Shown one piece after another: positions 10,290 to 21,039 of a DNA stretch of 64,000 nucleotides (position 1 is the first letter of the stretch; the number at the start of each line of letters is the position of its first letter). The notes under the pieces were generated by a model. The model saw nothing but the letters and a program-made list of their open reading frames with translations. It did not search any database and was not told where the DNA came from. This DNA comes from Apostichopus japonicus (lineage: Eukaryota > Echinodermata > Holothuroidea > Aspidochirotida > Stichopodidae): assembly GCF_037975245.1 (NCBI RefSeq), contig NC_092575.1, positions 18,244,841 through 18,308,840 of the forward strand, read 5' to 3'. The translations under genes and the position numbers were made by a program.

Positions 10290-10550
10290 ACAAGTGGATA
10301 AGGTGAATCCCGAAGGCGGGCGGCCCCCTCCTCCTGACAGGTGGGTAAGGTGAGTACCAAGGTGAGAGGTGAGAGGGGGTGAAGGTGTGGACAAGGTGAG
10401 GTCGCCGCCCCCTCCCCCTGACAAGGTAAAGGCGCGGACAAGTGGAGCTCGCCGCCGCCCCCCCCCTGACAAGGTTCACGCGCGGACAAGTGGAGTTTGC
10501 CGCCACCCCTCCCCCCTGACTAGCTAATCGGCAGTCAGGGGGAGGAGTAG
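10290..10550. repeat. G/C-rich short tandem repeat block
   Basis: Repeats of 'cccctgacaaggt..cgcggacaagtggag.tcgccgcc' with a unit of about 60-70 bp occur at least three times. All three minus-strand frames stay open because the repeat lacks stops. This is compositional and not evidence of a gene. Confidence 0.7.
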
Positions 10551-10627
10551 TGGAGAAAATGTTTTATAAAAACAGTCCAAACAGCAGGATCTTTAAATAT
10601 TTGTAAAGCTTTCAAAACCAGAGGCCC

Positions 10628-10700
10628 ACCTAATGGTCTAGTGGTAAAGACTTTTGCTTTTGCATCTCAAGGTCCATGGCTCAAACTCAACCTCTGCTTT
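10628..10700 (+). repeat. tRNA-like fragment
   Basis: ATGGTCTAGTGGTAAAGAC resembles an A-box region and GGCTCAAACTC a weak B-box; a CTTTTCCTTTT tract follows. Probably a SINE head. Confidence 0.35.
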
Positions 10701-10739
10701 TCCTTTTACAATACTCATGTAAAAGGAAGGAAAAAAAAA

Positions 10740-12290
10740 ACAAGAACAAAGAGTGATACTTTGAAATAACTTCTTTTTTTTAATGACAAATCAGTTCATG
10801 GACAGGATATACCTTCATCCCTCCCACCACAGTTAATACCCTTCAACTACCTGTCCAGAAACAGATTATCCCTCATCAAATTATTATGCAAATACTAATC
10901 AAAACATGCAATACATATTTCATAAACATTCTTAGTGATACCTGCATCTACTATTGAGATGGTTGGGTGACAAGAGAGAGTTATTTTCTATAATGTGTCT
11001 ATTATTTATAATATCAGTCTGGAGGGCAGTTATTTAATGATACTAAGCAGTCACATGTACATATGGGATAAGCCTATGGCCTTTTTACTTCACACCAGGT
11101 GGCTATCCAATTCACACCGGTACATTCTTTTTGGACATTTTTTTTTAAACATTTGGAAGACCATTTCAACATGAGGGGAAAAAGAATTGATTTCTCCTAG
11201 ATAAAATAATAACCCCATCTTACTTTAGCCAGACAGGGCTTGAATCCATAGGTTTGCTTGACAACAAGTTCCCAACAAAAAGGAGTTGGCCTTCCATGGC
11301 TGATTGATTATTGAGTTTACAATACCATGGCACCCCGGCTACCATCAATAAAATTTTCTTTAACTTTCCTTTATTAACTAAACCTGATTTTGAATTAATT
11401 TTAGATAACTTAATTTTTACATTTTTTGCCCTCCAGTTTGAAAAAGGAAACAATACTACCATAGCACAAACAACATAAATTAGGAAAGGTTGCTCCCTTT
11501 CATTGCTGTCTCAATCACACACACCCCCCCCCCCCACTCCGACTACCACACCCCAAATTATATACACGAAGAGTGCATTATTGAGTATAATATTATTGAG
11601 TATGAATTATTATTATTATTGAATTATTGAGTATATAAGTTTCTTTAAATATAGCCTTTTCATGCAGTAAACCTGTGCTGCTGCAAACTGAAAATTCAAT
11701 TCAAAGATTCTCCCTCTTCACTTTCAACACTTTCATTTCTCCTTCTCTATCCTTCGCCTCACCACCCACCCCCCCCCCACCCCTGGTCCTGACAACTATC
11801 ATCCATAACTCCTGCCAATATCAAATTCAGTCACCTTAACATCCCCCCATAAAGTGTCAGTCAGTCAAGCACCACAATGTTTGTAGACCAAGAAATCAAC
11901 ACCCGAAACCCATTTTTAAAACTTTAAAGCCCCATCAAATAAAGATGCTGCTTTTTTCTTCTTTTTCTCTAAACAAGATAAACACACAAACACCAAATCC
12001 AAAATATATAAAATTCCAATTCCCATTTTGAATAATCTTCAAATTTTGTTTGCCAAGCCACGTTAAAGAAGTGAGTGTTATTCTTTTTGGCCTTCCCCCA
12101 TCTTTGTGTTTGCATTGCAACAAGGTGTAGTTTTCTATACTAAAAAAAAAACAAATGAAATCAAAACTTAAATAAAAGATGATTACAGCACATGCAGGAG
12201 AAGAGTGAGAGCCCTCCCAAATACTACCGGCTTATGTATACAAAAGACCTTTTTTCCGAAATCCTTTTTCCGACATCGTGGCAAATCGAG
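10740..12290. other. 3' flank of SRP68, no gene recognised
   Basis: AT-rich DNA with C runs (11522-11536, 11769-11779). It lies downstream of the SRP68 stop codon on the minus strand, so part is probably 3' UTR and intergenic sequence. No open frame shows family features. Confidence 0.45.
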
Positions 12291-12292
12291 AG

Positions 12293-12591
12293 TTACTTTT
12301 CACCCCCACTCCACCATCCACGCAGAAACCCACCCAGACCCCCCTGGGGGGATGATTTATTCTGTTCCAGTTTCTCGTCCAAGGAGGGTAACTCTATATG
12401 GTTCAGAGCTATGTCAAAGAAGAGCGGTTTGCACGGTGACGGCTTAAAGTCCAGTGGAAATGTAGTGAAGTTGGGCTTGGCGGCCAGGTCCGGCTGGTTG
12501 GCGTTGTACCAGTCAAGCCATTCCCCCAGCGGTCAATTGTCCTTCAGACCTAGTTGCGCCATTCCTTTGCTGATGGAAGGTTCATTGGAAT
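12293..12591 (-). pseudogene. SRP68: SRP68 last exon, with in-frame stop
   Basis: Encodes the C-terminus of the signal recognition particle 68-kDa protein, a cytoplasmic RNA- and SRP72-binding subunit. The minus-strand reading contains CKPLFFDIALNHIELPSLDE, nearly identical to the diagnostic CKPLFFDLALN..(F)PPLEDKLEQ block of vertebrate SRP68, then a short Gly/Trp-rich tail and TAA at 12293-12295. The acceptor is TTTTTCAG just before 12591. The exon joins the 13793-13871 exon in phase 1, forming an Asp codon at the junction (family: AILD). A TGA at 12533-12535 interrupts the otherwise open exon between KDN and PLGEW, where the human protein has Lys. Otherwise it looks conserved, so a recent nonsense mutation, polymorphism or base error are all possible. 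Confidence 0.88.
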
Positions 12592-12599
12592 CTGAAAAA

Positions 12600-13790
12600 T
12601 GAACGCAGAGAGGTTCTTGGTAAGCCATGGTTTTTTTTTTAAAGTATTCTTGGGTGGAGGGTATTTTCTATGGGTGAGGATAATCCGGAGGGTGGGGGAA
12701 GTCAATTCAATTAACTGTGAGAAACGTCATTGAATTAGGAACCACCTAAGGCCTATTCTCATCTTTGTAGTAAGTTTGTCATCTTGAGCTACGTGACAGT
12801 TCATAAGTAGGGGGGGTATATTCGAGTGGAATTTGGGATTTGAATCCCTGAATAGAGAAAGTTTACAAAAACTTGTTAATTTGCAGTCATTTTTTGTTAT
12901 TGCTGTCACAAACAGAAATGGATACCCACTTTCTATTATTTGTAGATGACAGAGACTGGTTCAATCGCAGTCTACAAGGCCAGATAAACTCTTTATATTT
13001 TGGCTTTCAATTTCTTTATTCTGACAAATTTCGATAGTACAAAAAACGGCAGTTTTGATCGGGCTTTTGATACTTCCTTGTGATCCCTGGACATCATACA
13101 TTCAGCTACAAGCAAAAATAACTGTTGTCTGTCCTGTCCACCACAATAATCCTATTGTAATATTTTCAGACCCTAAGGGCTAATAGGTCTCTTTCCCCCC
13201 CCCCCCCCAAAAAAAAAGGTGTGAAAAGGGGCGGTGCTGCTTCCAACAGAATGAATCTTTTCACTCATTGTTTAACCAAAGAGAAAAATTTGGGAAAGAA
13301 AACAACAGATTATTAATATAAAGGCCATATTTCTCTGAATCATTGTCTATGCTCTGATGGAATACATATGTTCCAGTAACAGGGTTCAATTCCCAGGTTC
13401 CAAATGGACACGGCGGTTTAATCTGCATTTTCCTGACGATCAGACCCAAAAGAGAACATCGATATGTCTCTCCACCGTTATCCCAAAGAAGAAACCTTTC
13501 AGAAACTCAAGGGTACTAAAGGGATTTCTTCCTTTTAAATTAACCAGGGTCCTACACAAAATTAACAGGGTAGTAACATGATGGTCTCTGCCTGATTCCC
13601 CCTCCCCCCCCACCCAATTTCTTTTCTTAATTTTTTGGTATTCATCCTTTCATATATAGTCCATCTTGCATTTTGCCTTTTGAAAAACAAGAATCCTTAA
13701 TCTTCATCCAAAGCAGCAAAAAGTTTCTTTCCAAACACAGTAAATTGAATATTATTATTATGATTATTATTATATTATTATTAAGTACAT
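12600..13790 (-). other. SRP68 intron
   Basis: Non-coding DNA between the two SRP68 exons. It holds a C(12) run at about 13195-13208 and ATT-rich microsatellite at 13750-13782. No other gene was recognised. Confidence 0.6.
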
Positions 13791-13792
13791 AC

Positions 13793-13871
13793 CTAGAATG
13801 GAGGCCACCTGAGCAGAGTACTTCAAGCCGTTGATATCTTGTGCAAGAGTGTCCAATTCCTCTACCTCGAC
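13793..13871 (-). CDS. SRP68: SRP68 penultimate exon
   Basis: 79-nt internal exon bounded by acceptor CAATAG and donor GTATGT. It reads VEVEELDTLAQDINGLKYSA followed by QVASIL, matching the family segment before AILD (human: LITQVRSEKCSLQAAAILD). It ends one base into a codon, which the next exon completes. Upstream SRP68 exons were not found; a degraded LINE occupies 14.48-18.39 kb on that side. Confidence 0.85.
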
Positions 13872-13954
13872 CTATTGATTAAAAGAAACTAAAATCTAAT
13901 CATGATGTCTTCCACATTAAGTTTATAGGAAGTGTCACTACCCGACAAGCCCTA

Positions 13955-14080
13955 TAGGTTTTTTTAGTACACTTCCTTTCACAAGTTTTGTTTCTTATCT
14001 CCTTCTATGTCATATGTCATACTTATGTTAAAATAGAACAAAAATCAATAAATGAAATGAAATAAATGAAATTAGTTACC
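13955..14080 (+). repeat. LINE-type 3' tail remnant
   Basis: 'acacttcctttcacaag...' followed by a polypyrimidine stretch and an (aatga)n/(aaatg)n tail resembles the 3' ends of the LINEs at 9.0 and 55.2 kb. No coding part is attached. Confidence 0.45.
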
Positions 14081-14492
14081 TTTTTTTTTAATTCGAGTAA
14101 AAGTTTTGTTTTTGTTGTTGTTGATATCAAATCAAAAGGAGTTTAACCCCTGGTCGATCTGGCGAGAGGTCCTACGGGGGGATAATAAGTTTGTTTTTAT
14201 AGAATAGACATTTTTTTTTTTTTTTTCTTGGAAAGGTTGTCTATGTTCAGTCAGTGAATTGCTGGTAAATGAAGTCTTATATATTTACATTGGACAGGAT
14301 AGCCATAATCATACCCGAGGTCAGAGTCGAAGAGTCAATTAGGGAGGGATTTCTAAAGGAGAGGAATTTTTTAAGTACTGAGAATTGTGGAGACGGAGTG
14401 GTTTCTATTGTTTGGGTAGGGAGTGGTTTTGGTTTCTATTGTTTGGTAACAATATAATCTGTATATATAAGTATACTTGGGCCTAGAACCAT

Positions 14493-15176
14493 TTAGGAAA
14501 GGATTTTTTTAATGGAATGAGACAATTGTAGTAACAATTGTGAATACAGAAAGGGTTTGGTTTTGGGGTAGTGAGTTGTTGCGACTTTGTATTTCAGGGG
14601 GAGGTCAATCAAAGGGTCGTTCTCGAGGTTGTTTTTGTATAACTTGGTGTTGAATTCTTCAAGTCGGGTGAAAGTAGATTTTGTGTTTCCTGTACGGAGA
14701 ACGTACAAAGTAGCAATATAGGTAGGGATTTTGAGTGCGAGTCGATAAGCTGTGGTGTGGATTCTGTTTAAAATTTGTTTATTGGGATTAGAGATGGTAA
14801 GCAGGGAGATGCTCCCGTAACTGAGAATCATTTTTACTTTGGATTTATAGATTTGGATAATTGTTTTCGGAGGGAAGTTATATTTGTGTGAGAGGATTTG
14901 AATGGATTTAAGTTGGAACCAGCAGCGTCCTGCAGTTCTGTTTCAAAGTAGATTAAACGATAATTTGCTATCGAAAGTGGTACCAAGGAAGGTTGCATTA
15001 GGAGTAGCAGTTATTGAGGTGTTGAAAAGATTAATTTTGGAAATATGGTTATGGTATTTTGAGTTTATTATGGAGAAATTGGCTAGGTTAGATTTGGGGG
15101 ATATATTTTTGTTCTCCACATCGAAGCACCAATTTTTGAGATGTGTAATTGCTCTTTTAATATTTAGTTCCGTCAT
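14493..15176 (-). pseudogene. LINE ORF2 C-terminal pieces
   Basis: Two open stretches (15176-14943 and 14831-14493) in broken frames. The first contains 'FLGTTFDSKLSF', the post-reverse-transcriptase thumb motif; the second has 'LNRIHTTAYRLALK' and a 'LRTGN' segment, typical of the region after the polymerase in Jockey-group elements. Confidence 0.75.
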
Positions 15177-17066
15177 ATAGATATTTTTACTGGTGCTCCA
15201 AATGGCTATGTCGTCAGTGTACTGACTATAGTTGCATTTAGATAGAGCGGGGATGTTTAAATCATTAACAAATAGGGTGCAGGGGAGGGGGCTGAGAACA
15301 GCGCCCTGTGGAGTACCTGCACCAAGTGGAAAAGGTTTTGATTGTTGATTTTTGTAGCATATTTTGGCATTGCGCTCACTAAGGAAAGAGGAAAGAAGTC
15401 TGGTGTAATTGGAGGGGAGATTAAAGTTAAGTAGTTAAATTCTTATGCCGTTGTGCCAAGTTTTGTCGAACGCCTTTTCGGCATCAAGAAAGAGGGCAGT
15501 GGTATCATGTTTTTTTATGAAGCCGATGGGAATTTCTTTGGAAAGGTGGAAAGTTTGGTTTATTGTAGATTTGTGTGCCCGGAATTAGCCTGATTGATAC
15601 GGGCAAAGTGATTAATTTGCTCAAGGTGGTTTCTGGTGCGGTTATCTATAATTCTTTCGAAAATCTTACCTAAGGCTGGTAGGAGACTAATTGGTTGATA
15701 GTTTTGAATTTTGGTGTGTCTTTACTTAGTTTCGGTATTAAAATCATTTTGGCGGATTTCCACAGGGTTGGGAAATGACCCAGTCTAAGGAGTTTGTTAA
15801 ATAATGGGAAAATATGAGAGTTAATGAATATAGGAGGCCGACGGAGGGGAATCTTTTAGCATTAGGTCATTTATGTTGTCAAGACCAGGGGAGGAGGCAT
15901 TTCTGCATATTCAGTGGCACTATACCAATCATTTATATCTATTTCTTTGAGTGAGGGATGTTTTTGTTGAGACATCCTTAGAAGTTGGGGATAAAGCTTG
16001 TTGCATTACAGATAATTGTACGGTCTATTTTGTGTTGGAATCTGTTATCGTATGGAGGGCGATCTAAGATATTGAATATAGTTTTTAAGTATGATTCACT
16101 AAGCTTATTTGGTCTTAAGTTTTTGTGATGAGGTTACCTACTTTATCTCTAAGGCATTCCTCTGTATTACCTGTGTTTGGGTTGTAATGGGTTTATGATA
16201 TTTTTTAAATTTTTCCAAAAGTGTTTTGGGTTTTTGTCATTAATGATTTAATCGCATTTGTTTTGGACTCGGTTTTGGTTGACCGCCGATATTTGTCTAT
16301 TTATTTGTTTTTTAAGTTGGTTAATTTAGGTTTTTAGAGTTGGATCTGGGGAGATCATATAGGTTCTATGTAGTCGACATCTGATTTATTTAGTGTAAGA
16401 ATATTCCTATTTAGTTTTGGATTTCTGTTTTGTTTTTAAGGGGCAGTGTTTTTTGAAGGTATTAAAGATATGTTGGGCAATGCTGTCACAATATATGCCG
16501 ATGTAATTTAGCTTGTTGTTGTGGTAATTGGCAATAGTGTTGTTTGTTATGATCCCGTTTTAAATGATGTCCAGTCTGTTTTATTGTAATTATACGTTAA
16601 TTCGTTATTTTGGATGCGACTGAGGTTTATGTCTAGCTCAAAAAGGAGTGGAAAATGGTCACTGATTAGGTCATCTTCTAGGATTTGAATCGAATGAGTT
16701 TTAGTTGCAAGGTGGTTTGAGGTTATGGCGTAGTCAAGTAGTTCAGTATTATTGTTTATTGGGTTTATCCTAGTTTTGGTATTTTGGTTAATTATCGTTA
16801 AGTTGTGTTTATCACATATTTCTAAGAGGGATATGCCTTTTTCAGATATTTTGGTGCTACCAAAAATGATGTGGTGGGCATTTAAATCTCCTAGTAGTAT
16901 TGTATTTTTATTAGAACTTTTTTTGATTGTGGATATGGGCTCATTTGGGGACTATAATAGCTAATAATGTGGAGAGGTTTATTGTCTCTTTCGAGTACAA
17001 TTTCAATTGTTTGGGTTTGTTTGGGAGGTGGGTGGCTTTGAGGTTGTGTTTTTCAGCAATAAGTAC

Positions 17067-17273
17067 TCATCCCATAGATCGAGAGATATCGTGTCTGAAA
17101 GTTTGGTAACCAGGGATGCTAAGGTGGGAATTTGTATTTAGTTTAGTTTCGTTTAACGAAATGATATACGGGGAGTGGTTGGCGAATATACTAAGTAGGA
17201 GGCTTAATTTTGGAAGGATACTGTTGATGTTTAGGTGGAGGAACTTGACCGAAGGAGGGAGTGTGCTTGTCAT
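17067..17273 (-). pseudogene. LINE ORF2 start: endonuclease N-terminus
   Basis: Contains HLNINSILPKLSLLLSIF and LNETKL, corresponding to the N-terminal strands and the catalytic Asn and Glu of the apurinic-type endonuclease of non-LTR elements. It is cut by a stop at the lower coordinate and continues in other frames. Confidence 0.8.
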
Positions 17274-17445
17274 GTAGGTGATTGAGGAGGGCTAAATATT
17301 GAAGGATGGTGGAGACGTTCCATAATTACAGTTTCTGGGATATTTAAGTTTAGGTGTTTTAGTGCTAACACGGTGGCGTAACTGGCAAGGTCGTCAGATT
17401 TAATATTAATGTTGGCTTTTTGGAATGTGTATTGTACTAATTCAA

Positions 17446-17880
17446 TTACAAAGGTTGCGATATTAAGTTTTTTTTTTCAGTGACGATTTTATTTGTTATT
17501 TCAAATTTAGGGGTAAAATTGGTTATATTCGCGTAGGTTCTTTGTTCTTGTTGTTTGTTATTAGCTTCAGTTTTAGCTTCTTTAAATTTTGGGCATCCTT
17601 TGTAAAGGGCGACATGAGTCCCTGAGCAATTGGCACATTTTGGGTTTTCTTTTGGTTTGGGACAGTCTTTAACTCTGTGGTTTTTGCCACATCTGAGACA
17701 TCTGGTTTGATTTTTGCAAGTATGGTGGGTGTGTCCAAAAAGTTGACATTTGAAACATTGAGTGATTTTGGGGGGTTCGTGGTGTTCTTCTGTTTTGTGT
17801 TTAGAGTATCCTAAGTAGAAACCTTGTTTGATTAGGGATTGTTGAGGCTCTTGTTCTTCAAACGTCATTTTACTTTCCAA
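17446..17880 (-). pseudogene. LINE ORF1 fragment (gag-like, zinc knuckles)
   Basis: A 144-codon open stretch with Cys-rich spacing CFKCQLFGHTHHTCKNQTRC, followed by LRCGKNHRVKDC and CANCSGTHVALYKGC. The three successive CX2CX3-4HX4C knuckles are characteristic of Jockey-type ORF1 nucleic-acid-binding proteins. The N-terminal part continues in other frames toward 18.38 kb. Confidence 0.85.
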
Positions 17881-19463
17881 GTTGTATTGTTTGTGGCATG
17901 ACTAATGAGTCTTTTAGTTTGTATTGGGGTGTATTCTTAGTCTTTGAGTTCTTGTTCAAAATCTTTGATTTGAATTTCAGGGTTTATGCCACAGGCTACT
18001 AGAAGTTTCTTTGTCATACTTTTTGGGGGATTCTTGGTTTGGGGTTGCCTAGTTTAGTCTTTTGAGTCCATGGTTTCAGGAGGATATTTGCAGATTTAGG
18101 GTCATGGGGGTGATTAGGATGTTGTTATTACGAAGACGGTTTATATTTGAGATCATGGCATTTGGTTTTTCTTCATTGATTAGTTTAGCAAGTGTTTATT
18201 GGGTTTTTTGATAGTTCTGGTAAGATTCCTGATACAATGATTGTTTGAGCGGACTTTTTGGTGGTTGGTTTGGAGTTAGGAGATGGGTTTATTTCAACGT
18301 AGATTGGACGTTGTCTTTTTCTGCTATTTTTGTACAGGGATCCAGTCATTAATGTCTATGTCAAAATCAGATAGGTTTAGGTTTTCGACTAGGGGGGCGG
18401 TTATAGGTGGGTAAGGAGTTGTCATATTGGCAAAACAGCCCCTCCCTACGGGTTTTAAATGGCTTCTATACAATGAAATTGATCATAAACTTCACTTACC
18501 AGGAAGAATTAGTATCTAGCCTAAGACGGCGGACGGAAAGAATAGGAACTCCTTTTGAAGAGACACACTATGAATCGAAAGTGTACTCGGCAGCGTTGTG
18601 TTGGTATCCAAGGACGCGTACGTTTTGTAAATGGTGGGTAAGTCATAGAGTGAAGGATGATGGGGTGGCGCTATGTCAAAAAGCTAACTGTTGACCAATA
18701 TAGTCCACAGAACCCTAGGGAAAGGAGAGGAATGCACAAGAAATAGCCAGTTTTCTTCAAAGTAAGTCTCGTACATTTAGCACAAAACATTAAACACTAA
18801 TTAGCAACTAATTCCAACAAAGTTTAGACTGTGATTGAAACTTTACTGGTGGAAACATAATTAAATATATATTACATTTTTATGAACCTTTCTTTCTTAT
18901 GACTAACCTCGACTGTATATTGCAGCTTTCCAGCTTAGCTGGTGTTTTTCCATCAAATGGGTTTTCTTGAGTCATCTTTGAGTTTTCTGATCTTGACAAC
19001 AATCAACTGTCTTTTTAATTTACAACCCAGACCACACTAATTGGCAACTCTTTCCAACAATCTAAGGCAACAATCATCAATTTAAGACAACCAAATTACT
19101 AATTACAAAATGATTCCAACAAACTAAGGCACCAGGTCTCATTAATTTAGCACAAAACAGACCACACTACTTAGCAAATCATATCAATAAACTAAGGCAA
19201 AACTTATAAATTTAATACAAACACACTAACTACCAACAAATTATCACAGTACTCCTCTTCAATTGAGCACAAACAGACCACACTAATTAGCTACTCATTC
19301 CACCAAACTAAGGCACAATGTCTCTTTAATTTATCACGAAACAGACCACACCAAAGTACCGACTGGTTCCAACAGGCTAAGGCACCATGTCTCGTACATT
19401 TAGCACTGATCTTTACAAGCAACTGTTGAGAGGACAAGACTGATGTTCATGATACTGGCTTAC

Positions 19464-19664
19464 ACTGATGTTTCCCTTGAAACTTAATTTTTCTCCAATT
19501 TCTGTTAAATCACCTCCAGATAACACTTCCAGATATCTCTGTAGAGGACAAGCTTGAAGGATCTTCTCGTATTTGGTGGAGTTGAGATCTTTACCAAACA
19601 GAACGTTTCCTCTCACAGTATCATTTTGGATCCAAGCTTGATGAGCAACATAGGCCACAGATCT
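19464..19664 (-). CDS. ABC transporter subfamily C (MRP-like) exon
   Basis: 201-nt, phase-0 exon between acceptor TTTCATCAG and donor GTAAGC. It reads SVAYVAHQAWIQNDTVRGNV then LFGKDLNSTKYEKIL...GDLTEIGEK, matching the first nucleotide-binding domain after Walker A of multidrug-resistance-associated (ABCC) proteins (family: AYVPQQAWIQNxTLRxNILFG...GDxTEIGEKG). The family continues with the SGGQ signature, but here the exon ends with LSFKGNIS. Either the signature is on another exon after unusual splicing or this copy is broken. No other ABCC exon was recognised, so this may be a duplicated orphan exon. Confidence 0.72.
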
Positions 19665-20859
19665 CTGATGAAAGGAGAGGAATACAAAACAAATTAGTCA
19701 CAAAGTAACAGCAAAAGTAAAAAAGTCAAACCCTGTTAACAACCAAACTGTCAGCCGTGACACAAAACATGTATACTCTTCTAGAGGGGCAATTTGTTAA
19801 AGAAATGGAATTTTATGGTCAGATCAAAGTTATTGGACACTGGTTTGAACAACTCTCAAAAAAGACCTCACTAAATACCAAATCGCTCCATCAAACTAGG
19901 TACAATGTCTTATTAATTTTAGACAACCAAAATACTTATTACAAATTCATTCCAACAAACTAAGGCAACAGGTTTCATTAATTTAGCACAAAACAGACCA
20001 CACTAATTAGCAACTCATATCAATAAACTAAGGCAGAACTTATCAATTAAATACAAACACACCACACCAATTACCGACTGGTTCCAATAGGCTAAGGCTG
20101 AGGTCTTATACATTTAGCACAAAAATGTCTCCTACATTTCTAATTAAAAACTAATACCAATAAACTAAGGCACCATGTCTCAATAATTTAGCACAAAAAC
20201 AGACTACATTAATTAGCATCTCATGCCAATAAACTAAGAAACCAATTAGCTTCATTTTGATGTTGTCATGGTTGCTTGGAATGAGTGGAATGTGTCACTC
20301 TGTTCAAACTATATCATGGAACTTGTTCAGCCTTTCTGTAAGAATAGTAGTTTAGCACAAAAAAAAACAACATCAAATACCAACTGGTTCCAACAGGCTA
20401 AGGCACCATGTCGCATACATTTAGCACAAAAACAAGAACACACCAAATACCCACTGGTTCCAACAGGCTAAGGCACTGTGTCTCGTACACTTAGCACAAA
20501 AACAGACAACACCAAATACCCACTGGTTCCAACAGGCTAAGGCACCGTGTCTCGTACATTTAGCACAAAAACTGACCACACCAAATACCAACTGGTTCCA
20601 ACAGGCTAAGGCACCGTGTCTCGTACATTTAGCACAAAAACTGACCACACCAAATACCAACTGGTTCCAACAGGCTAAGGCACCGTGTCTCATACAATTA
20701 GCACAAAAACAGACCACACCAATTACCGACTTTTTTCAATAGGCTAAGGCACCGTGTCTCATACATTTAGCACAAAAACAGACCACACCAAATACCGACT
20801 GGTTCCAACAGGCTAAGGCACCGTGTCTCCTACATTTAGCAATGATCTTGACAACAATC

Positions 20860-21030
20860 AACTGTTGAGAGGACAAGACTGATGTTCATGATACTGGCTC
20901 ACACTGATGTTTTCCTTGAATCTTACTTTTTCTCCAATTTATGTTAAATCACCTCCAGATAACACTTCCAGATCTCTCTGTAGAGGACAGGCTTGAAGGA
21001 TCTTCTCATATTTGGTGGAGTTTATGATCT
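20860..21030 (-). pseudogene. Partial damaged copy of the ABCC-like exon
   Basis: Repeats the 3' half of the 19.46-19.66 kb exon and its flanking intron (cctccagataacacttccag, ctgtagaggacaggcttgaa, tggtggagttt) and then stops matching. It lacks the AYV..AWIQN half, and TTAAATC replaces the codons around GDLTE. A still smaller trace of the downstream intron lies at about 18990-19020. Confidence 0.75.
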
Positions 21031-21039
21031 TTCAACCAC

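Larger units (their letters stand above)
14480..18390 (-). mobile_element. Degraded LINE with ORF1 zinc knuckles and ORF2
   Basis: Minus-strand order: ORF1 remnant (18.39-17.45 kb) with a triple CCHC cluster; endonuclease start (17.27 kb, 'FLHLNINSILPKLSLL'); reverse transcriptase (about 16.0-14.9 kb); C-terminal block (14.83-14.49 kb). Three retroviral-type zinc knuckles in ORF1 plus an apurinic-type endonuclease in ORF2 fit the Jockey group of non-LTR retrotransposons. Frames are broken repeatedly. The 5.66-7.01 kb fragment is a shorter sister copy. Confidence 0.88.
18700..21030. repeat. Satellite field with period about 69 bp
   Basis: The unit reads ccaaataccgactggttcca, acaggctaaggcaccgtgtc, tcgtacatttagcacaaaaa, cagaccaca. 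It is cleanest at 20370-20835 (exact 69-bp spacing between 20581 and 20650) and degenerates outward to about 18770. It surrounds the ABCC-like exon copies. Because 69 is divisible by 3, one minus-strand frame stays open as a 23-residue repeat; this is not a gene. Confidence 0.9.

Noticed and set aside
10219-10506. Three overlapping minus-strand open frames
   Set aside because: All three frames are open because the region is a G/C-rich short tandem repeat lacking stop codons.
12192-12602. 136-codon plus-strand open frame
   Set aside because: Shadow of the minus-strand SRP68 last exon, which has family motifs and correct splice phase.
20421-20717. 98-codon minus-strand open frame with 23-residue repeats
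   Set aside because: It is the 69-bp satellite read in a frame without stops; 69 is divisible by 3, so openness is automatic.
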